DNA of 64,000 nucleotides, from the NCBI RefSeq assembly GCF_002179635.1, contig NZ_NFOE01000091.1:1-64000 (forward strand), read 5' to 3'. The stretch's first letter is position 1. The number at the start of each line of letters is the position of its first letter. This DNA is from Campylobacter jejuni (GTDB lineage: Bacteria; Campylobacterota; Campylobacteria; Campylobacterales; Campylobacteraceae). The position numbers were made by a program, and so were the translations under genes. Shown one piece after another: positions 24,623-33,439 of the stretch. The notes beneath the pieces were generated by a model. It had not been told where the DNA came from. It worked only from the letters and a program-made list of their open reading frames with translations, and did no database searches.

Positions 24623-25726
24623 TTGAAGGAAAAAATTGAAGAAAGACTAAAACAAGTTATATATCCAGGGTTTAAAAAAGATATAGTTAGTTTTGGTTTT
24701 GTAAAAAAAATTGAATCAAATGAAAATCAAGCACATATTGTAGTTGAAATCGTTTCAGCTAATGCTCAAATCGCACAAGAGCTTAGACTAAATATTGCAA
24801 ATGCTTTAAAAGATTTAAATTTAGAGCTTAATTTAGAAATCATTCAACCAAAAATTCCTGAAGAAAAAAGCAACTCAAGAAGTGGTAAAAATATCGCTCC
24901 ACAAATTAAAAATTTCCTTATGATTTCAAGTGGTAAAGGAGGGGTAGGTAAAAGTACTACAACTTTAAATTTAGCGATTTCTTTGGCTAAAATGGGCAAA
25001 AGAGTAGGGCTTTTAGATGCAGATATTTATGGACCAAATATACCAAGAATGCTAGGTGAGAGTAAAAGCAAACCTGAAATTGTAGGTCAAAAAATTCGTC
25101 CTATTTTATCTCATGGAGTTTATATGATGAGTATGGGTGTGTTGATAGAAGAAGGTAAGGGTTTAATGTGGCGTGGCTCTATGATCATGAAAGCGATTGA
25201 ACAACTTTTAGCTGATGTGCTTTGGCCTGAACTTGATGTATTATTGCTTGATATGCCTCCAGGAACAGGTGATGCGCAAATTACCTTAGCTCAAAGCGTG
25301 CCAGTGAGTGCGGGTGTGTGTGTAAGTACTCCTCAAGTAGTGTCTTTAGATGATAGCAAAAGAGCGCTTGATATGTTTGAAAAATTGCACATTCCTGTTG
25401 CAGGTATTATAGAAAATATGAGTGGCTTTTTATGTCCTGATAATGGTAAAGAATATGATATCTTTGGTAAAGGCACCACAGAAGAAATGGCAAAAGCTTA
25501 TAAGTGTGAAGTTTTAGCTCAAATTCCTATCGAAATGAGTGTAAGAGAAGGTGGAGATAGCGGTAAGCCTGTAAGTTTTTACATGCCTGAGAGTGTAAGT
25601 TCAAAAAGATATTTACAAGCTGCTGAAAAAATCTGGGAATTTATAGAAAAGGTTAATCAAGAAGGTAAAGTAGATAATTCAGCTATTCAACCTATAATGA
25701 ATGGCAAAAGCGCGTGCTCGCAATAA
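24623..25726 (+). CDS. mrp: Mrp/NBP35-family iron-sulfur cluster carrier ATPase
   Basis: Cytosolic P-loop ATPase that carries Fe-S clusters to target enzymes. An N-terminal MIP18/DUF59-like domain (residues 1-85) precedes the ParA-like ATPase: SSGKGGVGKSTTTLNLA at about 109, DADIYGPNIPRMLG, LLDMPPGTGDAQ, and a CxxD-type cluster region ENMSGFLCPDNGKEY (family members usually have CxxC; here only one cysteine is seen in that block). Start is a TTG, supported by a strong AAGGAG 7 bases ahead. Length 367 aa. dapD follows after 10 bases. Confidence 0.9.
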   Translation: MKEKIEERLKQVIYPGFKKDIVSFGFVKKIESNENQAHIVVEIVSANAQIAQELRLNIANALKDLNLELNLEIIQPKIPEEKSNSRSGKNIAPQIKNFLMISSGKGGVGKSTTTLNLAISLAKMGKRVGLLDADIYGPNIPRMLGESKSKPEIVGQKIRPILSHGVYMMSMGVLIEEGKGLMWRGSMIMKAIEQLLADVLWPELDVLLLDMPPGTGDAQITLAQSVPVSAGVCVSTPQVVSLDDSKRALDMFEKLHIPVAGIIENMSGFLCPDNGKEYDIFGKGTTEEMAKAYKCEVLAQIPIEMSVREGGDSGKPVSFYMPESVSSKRYLQAAEKIWEFIEKVNQEGKVDNSAIQPIMNGKSACSQ

Positions 25727-25736
25727 GGAGGAAAAT

Positions 25737-26900
25737 ATGCCAATAGAAAGTAAAGAAGAATTTTTAAATTTAATCAAGCAAATCGAACAAAGGATTAATT
25801 ATAAAAAGCCTAAAGCTTTTGCTATAGCAAGACTTGATCTAAGTCAAGTTGATCCTAGTAAAAAACTTCAAGCTAATTTTGGTGTGATTAATTTTGAGCA
25901 AAATTATGCTGCTGCAGCTGTTATGTTTGAAGCTTTTTTTAGAAGAGGGGTTGATATTGATTTTAATGAAAGTGAATTTGTGGCTACTTTGATTAAAGAA
26001 GATTTGGATTTTGCTCTTGAATGCTTTGCGCCATTTTTACAAGAGCAAGGTCATAAAAATATAGAAGCAATCAAAGCAGCAAAGGAAAATTTTAGAGAAA
26101 ATGCTTTTTCTTTTGTTTGTATTTTTGAAGATGAAGTACCAAAAAGTTTAGAAAGTGTGTATTTAAAACTTTACTTGCTTTCAAATAAAAAAGTGCCTTT
26201 AAGAAGCTTAAATTTAACAGGTGCTTTTGGGATTTTACCAAATGTTGCATGGAGTGATAATAAGCCTATTGATTTGGACTTTTTAAGAGAAAATGAGATT
26301 GATTTAAAAATGAGTGGAAGGTATCCAAGGATTGATTATGTAGATAAATTTCCAAGGTTTTTAGCTCATGTTATTCCTGAGGATAATACTAGAATTTTAG
26401 AAAGCTCTAAAGTAAGAATGGGTGCGGTTTTAGCTGCAGGTACTACTATAATGCCAGGGGCTGCTTATGTGAATTTTAATGCAGGTACAACCGGTGCTTG
26501 TATGGTAGAAGGGCGTATTAGTTCTTCAGCTGTTGTGGGCGAAGGTAGCGACGTAGGAGGCGGTGCTTCTATACTTGGTGTTTTAAGTGGCACTAGTGGT
26601 AATGCTATTAGCATCGGTAAAGCTTGTCTTTTGGGTGCAAATTCAGTTACGGGAATTCCTTTAGGGGATAATTGTATTGTTGATGCGGGTATTGCTGTTT
26701 TAGAAGGGACTAAATTTGCTTTAAAAAATAAAGAAGAACTTCAAAAAATCAACCCTGATTTTAAATTTGATAAAGATATATACAAAGGTTTAGAATTAGC
26801 AGGATTAAATGGCTTGCATTTTAGACAAGATTCTCAAAGTGGAGTGATGATAGCAGCTTTTAATAAAAAGGCTGTAAAACTTAATGAAGATTTACATTAA
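25737..26900 (+). CDS. dapD: 2,3,4,5-tetrahydropyridine-2,6-dicarboxylate N-succinyltransferase
   Basis: Succinylates tetrahydrodipicolinate in lysine and diaminopimelate synthesis. The C-terminal half has left-handed beta-helix hexapeptides (RMGAVLAAGTTIMPGAAYVNFNAGTTGA; GGGASILGVLSG). The ~180-residue N-terminal domain is longer than in the 274-aa E. coli enzyme and marks the actinobacterial/campylobacterial DapD class. The start at 25737 has a near-perfect AAGGAGGA site and sits 10 bases after the mrp stop; an upstream in-frame codon at 25701 would overlap mrp and is less likely. Confidence 0.92.
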   Translation: MPIESKEEFLNLIKQIEQRINYKKPKAFAIARLDLSQVDPSKKLQANFGVINFEQNYAAAAVMFEAFFRRGVDIDFNESEFVATLIKEDLDFALECFAPFLQEQGHKNIEAIKAAKENFRENAFSFVCIFEDEVPKSLESVYLKLYLLSNKKVPLRSLNLTGAFGILPNVAWSDNKPIDLDFLRENEIDLKMSGRYPRIDYVDKFPRFLAHVIPEDNTRILESSKVRMGAVLAAGTTIMPGAAYVNFNAGTTGACMVEGRISSSAVVGEGSDVGGGASILGVLSGTSGNAISIGKACLLGANSVTGIPLGDNCIVDAGIAVLEGTKFALKNKEELQKINPDFKFDKDIYKGLELAGLNGLHFRQDSQSGVMIAAFNKKAVKLNEDLH

Positions 26901-26925
26901 TTCTTAGCCCTTATGGGTTAAGAAT
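26900..26925. terminator. Bidirectional terminator between dapD and the hydrolase gene
   Basis: ATTCTTAGCCC and GGGTTAAGAAT form an 11-base stem with one G-T pair and a TTAT loop, followed by TTTAAAT on the + strand and preceded by A residues that give T's on the other strand. It separates convergent genes. Confidence 0.75.
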
Positions 26926-27792
26926 TTTAAATAACTCATGTAGCTTATAAATACATATGCTAGGATGATGTTTAATGCTTCCTGTATGTAGTAAAATCTC
27001 CTTGCTATCTTTTTTATAAAGTTTTTGCACAAAATTAAAATTCCACCATTTGTAAGTTTTGAAATTTAAATTATGGGTGGTATTTATATGAAAATTTATA
27101 TAAGAAAGATTTTGAAAGTTTTGGTTTAAACCAGGTGCTTGAAAGGCATAGGCTTCTTTTACCGCGCTAGGAAAGGTTCTTGCAAAAGTTTGAGCTAGAT
27201 ATCCTCCTAAAGAATGCCCTATGATGATGAGATTTTTATCAATGGTGTATTTTTGCTTGAGTTGATTGTAAAAATACTGCATGGATTGAATTTGGCCTTT
27301 TGGAGTTTTGTTAAGTAAAATCAAAAAATCACTATAAAGATCTTTAAAATCAAAACATAAAGGATTTAACTCACTTCCTGCAAAGGCTAAAATATAGTTT
27401 TTTCTTTTTTTATCATAAATAAAACTAGCTCTAAAACCCATTTTAGATTGAGGGTGTGTTTCATTGATGTGCTCAAGTATTTCATAATTTTTTACAAATT
27501 TTAAAGCTAAAAATGCATTGTTTAAACCACCTACGGGGATTTTTTCTTTTTTATAAAAAGGATTAGTTAAAGCTTTTATAATGGCTTTGTATTTTTGTAA
27601 ACCTTCTTTTTGTAAGCTTTGATTTAAATATACATTAGCACAATAAGCCACCAAACTATAATCATATAATTTTTGCAATAAATCGATATTTTTTTCAAAA
27701 TGAGTATGAAGTTTTAATAAGAGTATTTTTTCTTGGGAAGTTAAATTTGCTTTTTGACTTAAAGCAATAAAGCTTTGCAAGTCAAAAAACAT
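26911..27792 (-). CDS. Lipase-like alpha/beta hydrolase
   Basis: Alpha/beta hydrolase of the lipase class 3 or DUF2974 kind. The nucleophile elbow is IIGHSLGGYLAQTFA (serine near residue 195), preceded by a strand pattern AFAGSELNPLCFDFKDLYSDF. A catalytic aspartate and histidine are expected in the C-terminal third, where H-rich stretches (TGSIKHHPS) occur. No signal peptide is seen, so it is probably intracellular or uses another export route. Length 293 aa. It follows dps on the same strand after 9 bases. The substrate is unknown. Confidence 0.7.
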   Translation of the reverse strand: MFFDLQSFIALSQKANLTSQEKILLLKLHTHFEKNIDLLQKLYDYSLVAYCANVYLNQSLQKEGLQKYKAIIKALTNPFYKKEKIPVGGLNNAFLALKFVKNYEILEHINETHPQSKMGFRASFIYDKKRKNYILAFAGSELNPLCFDFKDLYSDFLILLNKTPKGQIQSMQYFYNQLKQKYTIDKNLIIIGHSLGGYLAQTFARTFPSAVKEAYAFQAPGLNQNFQNLSYINFHINTTHNLNFKTYKWWNFNFVQKLYKKDSKEILLHTGSIKHHPSICIYKLHELFKILNP

Positions 27793-27801
27793 TATAAATT
27801 C

Positions 27802-28251
27802 TTACATAGAGCAAGTATTTTGGATAGTTGAATTAAGCATCCAAAGAGCTTTTTCATATTTTGCAATATTTTCTTGAGCAAATGCTGCTGTTGTAGTATC
27901 GCTTGCTTTTTCAGCTTCTTCATTTAGCTTTTTAAATTCAGCCAAAAGATATTTATAATCTTCTCTAATAAGCTCTAAAACTTCTACTGGAGTAAAGCAA
28001 TCTTTTTGAACCTTAGGTGCTTTTGCATTTTCTAATAAAGTGTTTGGGCAAACGATAGCTTTTTCTCCTAGTTGTAAAGCTCTCTCAGCACAATCATCAA
28101 AAAGCTCTGCCATTTCTTCATAAGCTTTTTCTGTATATTCATGAATTGAGAAAAACTGTAAACCTTTTACATTCCAATGATAATTATGAAATTTAATCCA
28201 TAAACTATGAGCATCCGCTTGTAATTGTAATAATTGTTTTGTTACTGACAT
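27802..28251 (-). CDS. dps: Dps-family ferritin-like DNA-protection protein
   Basis: Dodecameric mini-ferritin that oxidises and stores iron with hydrogen peroxide, shielding DNA. The ferroxidase residues are in [44 protein letters not shown] and two histidines followed by D and E of the inter-subunit site. The N-terminus is short, without the lysine-rich DNA-binding tail of E. coli Dps, like H. pylori NapA. Length 149 aa is typical. Palindromes upstream suggest iron or peroxide control. Confidence 0.95.
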   Translation of the reverse strand: MSVTKQLLQLQADAHSLWIKFHNYHWNVKGLQFFSIHEYTEKAYEEMAELFDDCAERALQLGEKAIVCPNTLLENAKAPKVQKDCFTPVEVLELIREDYKYLLAEFKKLNEEAEKASDTTTAAFAQENIAKYEKALWMLNSTIQNTCSM

Positions 28252-28300
28252 GTTATCTCCTTTTTTATTTTTAAAAATTATAACATAAAATTCTTAAATA

Positions 28301-28314
28301 ATAATAATTATTAT
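28301..28314 (-). promoter_or_regulatory. Fur/PerR-like palindrome upstream of dps
   Basis: ATAATAATTATTAT is a perfect 14-base palindrome about 50 bases before the dps ATG, within a longer AT-rich stretch (28297-28316) that fits the degenerate Fur-superfamily box. A second related stretch, TAATTATTAT, lies near 28335. Low complexity of the region lowers certainty. Confidence 0.45.
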
Positions 28315-28380
28315 CTAATAAATTTTAATGTTAGTAATTATTATATTTTCATTATACTCTTTTTTTACAATAAAGCAAAT

Positions 28381-29604
28381 TTATTTACTTAGCATATTTT
28401 TTAGTATTAATTTCCCTACTTCTACGCCAGGTTGATCATAAGTATTAATTCCAAGCATAATGCCACATGCAGAAGTAAATAACTCATAATAATACATCAA
28501 ATACCCACAATGATAAGCATCTAATTTCTCAAGTTCTATGACATCAACACTTAAATTTTCAGCAATTAATGCATGCATGGTTGCATCACATTGTGCGTTT
28601 AAAAGATCATGCAAATTAACTTCATTAGTAAAGTCACAATTTTGCAAATGATTAAAGCTTATATTTGGGATACTAGGAGATTTTTGGCTATCTTTGATTT
28701 TTAAAAAAGTAACAGTTTTATCTTTAGGTCCATCCATGATAAGTTGTAAAAAGCTATGCTGATCTCTAGCGCCAATTAAAGCAATAGGAGTTAAACCTAT
28801 GCGTTTAAAGCCTTGTTTTTTGCCTAGACTTTCAGCAATTAGTTGAATATACCATTCATTAAAACCTTTAAAAGCATCTCCATAAGAAAAAAGCACATTA
28901 ATATGTGCACTTTTATGCGTGCAGTAATGATAAGCCTTTTGTAAAATTTGATCACATTTTTTCTCAAAAAAATCCACATAACAAGCTTTTGCACCTTCTA
29001 ATAAGGCTTTAGTATCATACCCACAAAAACTCAAAGGAACAATACCAATAGCAGATAAAACACTAAATCTACCTCCAACATTTTTAGGTATAAAAAAGCA
29101 TTTTATGTTTAATTCTTCTCCTAGTTTGTGAAGTTTTGACTCAAAATCAGTAATAAACACAAAGTTTTCGTGTAAATTTTCATTTTTAAAATCAAAATGA
29201 GCAATGATGAGTTTAAATAAAGAAATCACCTCTATAGTTGTACCTGATTTGCTTGCTATGATGAAAAGTGTTTTTTGGGGATTTATTTTTTGCATAGTTT
29301 GGGTAAAAGTATGTGAGGAGGTATTGTCAATAATAAAAAGTTTTTTTTCTTCTGCTTGATCAAATAAAAGCTCTTTTAAAGCTTTAACCCCACAACTTGA
29401 TCCACCCATACCTACTAAAATAATATTTTCTATATGAGTTTTAGTTGCGATAAATTCTTTGCTTTCTTTGATTAAATCAAAGCTTGTATCTACTAAGTGA
29501 TAATACCCTATATCACCACTTTCTAACTCATCATTCATTCTATTTGCATAAGCGGTGATTTTTTTAAAATCTTGGGTTTTAAAAAATAAAGTATTATTTA
29601 GCAT
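28381..29604 (-). CDS. pgi: Glucose-6-phosphate isomerase
   Basis: Interconverts glucose-6-phosphate and fructose-6-phosphate; in Campylobacter, which lacks phosphofructokinase, it serves gluconeogenesis and sugar-nucleotide supply. Visible are the SIS-type phosphate site VGMGGSSCGVKALKEL, IASKSGTTIEVI, GGRFSVLSAIG, and a C-terminal QPGVEVGK with the catalytic lysine. Length from the chosen ATG at 29604 is 407 aa, short beside the 550-aa E. coli enzyme but usual in this lineage. The start overlaps the galU stop by 11 bases; upstream in-frame codons would lie deeper within galU. Confidence 0.92.
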   Translation of the reverse strand: MLNNTLFFKTQDFKKITAYANRMNDELESGDIGYYHLVDTSFDLIKESKEFIATKTHIENIILVGMGGSSCGVKALKELLFDQAEEKKLFIIDNTSSHTFTQTMQKINPQKTLFIIASKSGTTIEVISLFKLIIAHFDFKNENLHENFVFITDFESKLHKLGEELNIKCFFIPKNVGGRFSVLSAIGIVPLSFCGYDTKALLEGAKACYVDFFEKKCDQILQKAYHYCTHKSAHINVLFSYGDAFKGFNEWYIQLIAESLGKKQGFKRIGLTPIALIGARDQHSFLQLIMDGPKDKTVTFLKIKDSQKSPSIPNISFNHLQNCDFTNEVNLHDLLNAQCDATMHALIAENLSVDVIELEKLDAYHCGYLMYYYELFTSACGIMLGINTYDQPGVEVGKLILKNMLSK

Positions 29605-30424
29605 TTTTACTTTTCTCATAAAAATAATTTGTCGCTTCCACAAAGCCTTCTACGCTTCCACAATCAAACCTTTTTCCTTTAAATTTATAAGCTAAAACCA
29701 TATTGTTAGTTGCTTGTGAAAGTAAGGCATCGGTTAGTTGAATTTCTCCATTTTTACCTGCTTTAGTATTTTCTAAAATACCAAAAATATCAGGCGTTAG
29801 AATGTATCTTCCTATGATGGCTAAATTGCTTGGAGCATCTTTTGGATCAGGTTTTTCTACCATAGAATTTACCATAATTAAATCCTCTTCTACAGCATTT
29901 CCTGCTATAACCCCATAATTTGAAACTTGATTGGCTTCAACCTCCATCACAGCTATAACAGAGCAGCGGTATTTTTCATAAATTTTTACCATTTGAGCTA
30001 GGACATTTACCCCATCTTCATTCACGCATAAATCATCTGCCAAAATTACCCCAAAAGCTTCATCTTGTACTAAAGGCTTTGCTTTTAAAACTGCATCTCC
30101 TAAGCCTTTCATTTCATTTTGTCTTGTAAAAGTAAAAGTGCAACGATCTATGAGTGTTCTTATTTCACTTAAAAGATATTCTTTTTTAGTACCTGCGATT
30201 TGGTGTTCAAGTTCATAAGAAATATCAAAATAATCCTCCAAAGCTCTTTTTCCACGTCCTGTAACAAAGCCCATAGTTTCCATACCAGCTTCTAAAGCCT
30301 CATCTACACCATAATGAATTAAAGGCTTAGTTAGTATAGGTAGCATTTCTTTAGGTAGGGTTTTTGTAGCAGGTAAAAATCTAGTACCATAACCTGCTGC
30401 AGGAAAAATACAAGTTTGAAGCAT
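29594..30424 (-). CDS. galU: UTP-glucose-1-phosphate uridylyltransferase
   Basis: Makes UDP-glucose for surface glycans. The nucleotidyltransferase signature FPAAGYGTRFLPATKTLPKEMLPI is at the N-terminus; ILADDLCVN and MVEKPDPKDAPSNLAIIGRYIL follow. Length 276 aa is normal. Translationally coupled with pgi. I recall the same galU-pgi-dps order in C. jejuni (Cj1536c-Cj1534c). Confidence 0.95.
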   Translation of the reverse strand: MLQTCIFPAAGYGTRFLPATKTLPKEMLPILTKPLIHYGVDEALEAGMETMGFVTGRGKRALEDYFDISYELEHQIAGTKKEYLLSEIRTLIDRCTFTFTRQNEMKGLGDAVLKAKPLVQDEAFGVILADDLCVNEDGVNVLAQMVKIYEKYRCSVIAVMEVEANQVSNYGVIAGNAVEEDLIMVNSMVEKPDPKDAPSNLAIIGRYILTPDIFGILENTKAGKNGEIQLTDALLSQATNNMVLAYKFKGKRFDCGSVEGFVEATNYFYEKSKNAK

Positions 30425-30498
30425 AGTTTATCCTTAAATTTTTATAAGTTGTTTTGATTATAATTTTATTTAAATATTATAACTAATTTAAGGAAAAT

Positions 30499-31080
30499 AT
30501 GAAAACCATTGATCAAATTTATCAAGCAAAAATAGAAATTAAAAAATCAACTTTTTTGTCTTTTTTATGTCCTTTTGAAGATTTTCAAACTTTAATGCAA
30601 AAACTAAGAAATGAGCATTTAAAAGCCGTGCATTTTGTATATGCTTATAGGTATTTAAATGAATTTGATCAAATCATAGAAGATAAAAGCGATGATGGTG
30701 AGCCAAAAGGAACTTCTGCTATGCCTTGTTTGAATGTTTTAAGAGGAGCTTTGCTTGTTAATTGTGCGGTGATTGTGGTGCGTTATTTTGGAGGGATTAA
30801 ACTTGGTACAGGTGGTCTTGTAAGAGCTTATAGTGAAGCTACAAATGAAGCTATTTTAAATGCAACGCTTTTAGAATTTGAAGCTAAAAATGTTTTAAAT
30901 TTAAACATTCCTTTTCATCTTTATGCAAGATTTGAGCATTTTTTAAATAAAAATAACATTTCATATGAAAAAAAATTTCAAGAAAATGTTAAGTTGTTTT
31001 TAAGCGTTAATGCTAAAGAAGAAGAGGAATTTAAAAAATTTGCAAAAGAGTTTGAATTTAGTGGACTTATTTGGAAGTAA
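30499..31080 (+). CDS. YigZ/IMPACT-family (UPF0029) protein
   Basis: Conserved protein of the YigZ/IMPACT family; eukaryotic members regulate the GCN2 stress pathway, while the bacterial role is poorly defined. The N-terminal domain carries VHFVYAYRYLNEFDQIIEDKSDDGEPKGTSA and the signature GGIKLGTGGLVRAYSEA, about residues 45-120. A short C-terminal ferredoxin-like domain follows. Length 193 aa is typical. Divergent from galU, ended by a strong terminator. Confidence 0.88.
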   Translation: MKTIDQIYQAKIEIKKSTFLSFLCPFEDFQTLMQKLRNEHLKAVHFVYAYRYLNEFDQIIEDKSDDGEPKGTSAMPCLNVLRGALLVNCAVIVVRYFGGIKLGTGGLVRAYSEATNEAILNATLLEFEAKNVLNLNIPFHLYARFEHFLNKNNISYEKKFQENVKLFLSVNAKEEEEFKKFAKEFEFSGLIWK

Positions 31081-31094
31081 GCGTTTGCTTACTT
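31075..31094. terminator. Bidirectional terminator after the yigZ-like gene
   Basis: AAGTAAGC-GTTT-GCTTACTT, a perfect 8-base stem with 4-base loop containing the yigZ-like stop codon, followed by CATTTTC. It separates convergent genes. Confidence 0.75.
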
Positions 31095-31099
31095 CATTT

Positions 31100-31432
31100 T
31101 CATAAAGAATTTAAAAGATCTTTTACCATATCTTTTTGTGGCTCTTGTTTTTCTTCTATATTAGCTTGCATAGGAGTTTCGTTTTGTCCTCTAAAGCGAT
31201 AATTATAAATATTTGACATATTTGAGCTAAAAATTCCTATGCTAAATTGATCTTGATTCATAGCTTTTGAAAAAAGCTCATCAAGTTTTATACTTTGCTC
31301 GTTTAAATTTTCACTATTGCTTTGACTAAGTAAAGACATAAAGTCTTCATTAGCTCCTTGAGTACTTTTATAAGCACTACTTTGACCATATCCATACTCT
31401 TTAACCGATAAATTATCATGGTTAACTTGCAT
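31100..31432 (-). CDS. Sigma54-driven small protein, Cj0428-like (flagellar co-regulated)
   Basis: Unnamed 110-aa protein of low complexity, rich in Gln, Ser and Asn, without signal peptide or membrane segment. It begins MQVNHDNLSVKEYGYG, has the block MSNIYNYRFRGQNETPM and ends in KDLLNSL. The start at 31432 follows a good AAAGGAG; an upstream in-frame codon at 31468 would ignore it. A canonical sigma54 promoter lies just upstream. Order ABC-F / small protein / this gene matches C. jejuni Cj0426-Cj0428 as I recall, and Cj0428 is reported as RpoN-dependent and linked to flagella. It may be a secreted or hook-associated accessory, but its function is unknown. Confidence 0.72.
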   Translation of the reverse strand: MQVNHDNLSVKEYGYGQSSAYKSTQGANEDFMSLLSQSNSENLNEQSIKLDELFSKAMNQDQFSIGIFSSNMSNIYNYRFRGQNETPMQANIEEKQEPQKDMVKDLLNSL

Positions 31433-31466
31433 GCTTTCTCCTTTCAAAATATTACAAGGAAAAAAC

Positions 31467-31482
31467 AAGCAAAAATCATTCC
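31467..31482 (-). promoter_or_regulatory. Sigma54 promoter of the Cj0428-like gene
   Basis: On the - strand the sequence reads GGAATGATTTTTGCTT: GG and GC are separated by exactly 10 bases, as required for -24/-12 promoters, and it matches the Campylobacter consensus GGAA-N6-TTGCTT. It sits between the hypothetical gene and the start at 31432, leaving a leader of about 25 bases. Confidence 0.8.
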
Positions 31483-31815
31483 TTAATCACCATGAGTTGG
31501 GTAGTATTCCGCTTCTATTTCATTGTTTTTAATAAACTCTTCTCTAGCTTTATTACAGCGCTCATCCCTTAGTTTTCTATAAGCATTTCTACTTTCTAAT
31601 TCTTGAGAAGTTAAAGGGCGATCTTCTAAAAATGAAATATGAAAATAAGTATCATCTTCTTTGCTGAATTTTTCATAAAATTCAACATAGTCAAAATAAT
31701 CTTTTTCGCTTTGAAAATCAATACTTTCTTCTACATAGATAGTTGGGCCAAAGCCTCTGTGATTTTGAGTAAAATGTCCAAAACCAGCTGCATATTTTAT
31801 CTTAAACGAATTCAT
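31483..31815 (-). CDS. Conserved hypothetical protein, Cj0427-like
   Basis: Unrecognised 110-aa soluble protein, acidic, rich in aromatic residues (FGHFTQNHRGFGPTIYVEES; DYFDYVEFYEKFSKEDDTYFHISFLED). The second half is helical and charged. No known motif, signal peptide or membrane segment. The start overlaps the stop of the ABC-F gene by 4 bases, so it is translated with it. The sigma54 promoter of the next gene begins directly after its stop codon. Confidence 0.7.
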   Translation of the reverse strand: MNSFKIKYAAGFGHFTQNHRGFGPTIYVEESIDFQSEKDYFDYVEFYEKFSKEDDTYFHISFLEDRPLTSQELESRNAYRKLRDERCNKAREEFIKNNEIEAEYYPTHGD

Positions 31816-33386
31816 TCTAAACCTCCTAAAAATTCGTCATAACTTCCTTTAAAGTCTGTTAATTTTCCATCTTCTAAAAACCATATACGATTAGCAAAAG
31901 CACTAATTAGCTCTCTATCGTGGCTTATACATATCACACAACCTTTGAAATTATACAAGGCTTCGCCTAATGCAATGATACTTTCAAGATCTAAATGATT
32001 ATCCGGTTCATCTAAAAGTAAGAAATTTCCACGTTCTAACATTAATTTTGAAAGCATTAAGCGGTGTTTTTCACCCCCGCTTAAGCTAGAAGCCATTTTT
32101 TCTTGATCACTTCCGCTAAAGAGCATTCTACCAAGACATTTGCGAATTTCGTCTAAATCTTTGAATTTTTCACTCATTAGCCATTCATAAAGTTTCAAAT
32201 CTTCATTAATTAAATTCGTCGTATCTTGTGAAAAATATCCCATTTCTATGGTAGCACCAAGATGGATGTGGCCACTATCGGGTTCTAATTTTGAAGCAAT
32301 GATTTTAGCTAAAGTGCTTTTTCCAACACCATTTGCACCGATTAGGGCTATTTTATCACCTTTTTCTAATTTTAATTCTAAATTTTCAAATAAAGTTCTA
32401 TCATAAGCTTTGCTAATACCTTTTAATTCTAAAACTTCATTTCCTATCTCTCTATTTGTTCTAAAAACTATGCTAGGATCACGCCTGCTTGAAGTTTTAA
32501 TCTCTTCAAGTTCAAGTTTTTCTAAAGCTTTAGCCCTACTTGTAGCTTGTTTGGCTTTTGAAGCATTAGCGCTAAAACGACGTATGAAATTTTCTAATTC
32601 TTCTCTTTCTTTTAAAGTTTTATCGCGTTTGAGTTCAGCTTGTTTAGCAAGTAAGGTTGAAGCCATATACCAATCATCATAATTTCCAGCAAAATCGCGT
32701 ATTTGTTTAAAATCCACATCTAAAATTCTTGTACAAACTTTATTTAGAAAATGTCTATCATGACTAATTACTACTAAAGTTCCCTCATGTCTTAAAAGTT
32801 CATTTTCAAGCCAAGAAATAGCTTCTAAGTCAAGGTTGTTTGTAGGTTCATCTAAAAATAATACATCAGCACCTAAAAACAATACTTGTGCTAATAAAAC
32901 TTTAAATTTATCCGCACTTTGTAAAGTACTCATGAGAGCATTAAAATCTTTTATATTTAAAGAACTAAGAATTTTTTCACATCTAAGCTCACAATCATAG
33001 TTTGGATCTTCTTCTGCTGTTATGATTTCAAGCTCGCTTAATCTATCATTGATTGCATCGGTAAATTCTTCACTCATATAAAGTTTTTCTTTTTCTTTTA
33101 GTGCATCATATAATCTTTTATTTGCACACATTACCGCATCTTTGATAGTGTAGTTTTCAAAAGCAAATTGATCTTGTCCTAACACAGCGATTTTTAAATT
33201 TGGATCTATGCAAATTTCTCCACTGCTTGATTCTATTTCGCCTGAGAGAATTTTTAAAAAGGTTGATTTTCCTGCACCATTTGCGCCTATAAGCCCATAT
33301 CTTTCACCACGGTTTAATTTTAAATTTACATCTTCAAATAATAACTGATTTGCAAAACGCATAGTGAGATTTTTTACTTCTACCAT
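31812..33386 (-). CDS. ABC-F family ribosome-associated ATPase (YbiT-like)
   Basis: Two ABC ATPase domains without membrane parts, the mark of ABC-F translation factors. Domain 1: Walker A GANGAGKSTFLKIL, Walker B VLFLDEPTNNLDLE. Domain 2: GANGVGKSTLAKII, signature SLSGGEKHRLMLSKLML, Walker B LLLDEPDNHLDLE. The linker between them is charged (about residues 240-310). The signature of domain 1 is degenerate (LMSTLQSADKFKVLLAQ instead of LSGG), as in E. coli YbiT. Length 524 aa is normal. It likely acts on stalled ribosomes; antibiotic resistance is not indicated. Confidence 0.88.
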   Translation of the reverse strand: MVEVKNLTMRFANQLLFEDVNLKLNRGERYGLIGANGAGKSTFLKILSGEIESSSGEICIDPNLKIAVLGQDQFAFENYTIKDAVMCANKRLYDALKEKEKLYMSEEFTDAINDRLSELEIITAEEDPNYDCELRCEKILSSLNIKDFNALMSTLQSADKFKVLLAQVLFLGADVLFLDEPTNNLDLEAISWLENELLRHEGTLVVISHDRHFLNKVCTRILDVDFKQIRDFAGNYDDWYMASTLLAKQAELKRDKTLKEREELENFIRRFSANASKAKQATSRAKALEKLELEEIKTSSRRDPSIVFRTNREIGNEVLELKGISKAYDRTLFENLELKLEKGDKIALIGANGVGKSTLAKIIASKLEPDSGHIHLGATIEMGYFSQDTTNLINEDLKLYEWLMSEKFKDLDEIRKCLGRMLFSGSDQEKMASSLSGGEKHRLMLSKLMLERGNFLLLDEPDNHLDLESIIALGEALYNFKGCVICISHDRELISAFANRIWFLEDGKLTDFKGSYDEFLGGLE

Positions 33387-33439
33387 TAATATCCTTAAAA
33401 TATTTTTGCTATAATTTTAACAAAAAAAGGTTTATTATT

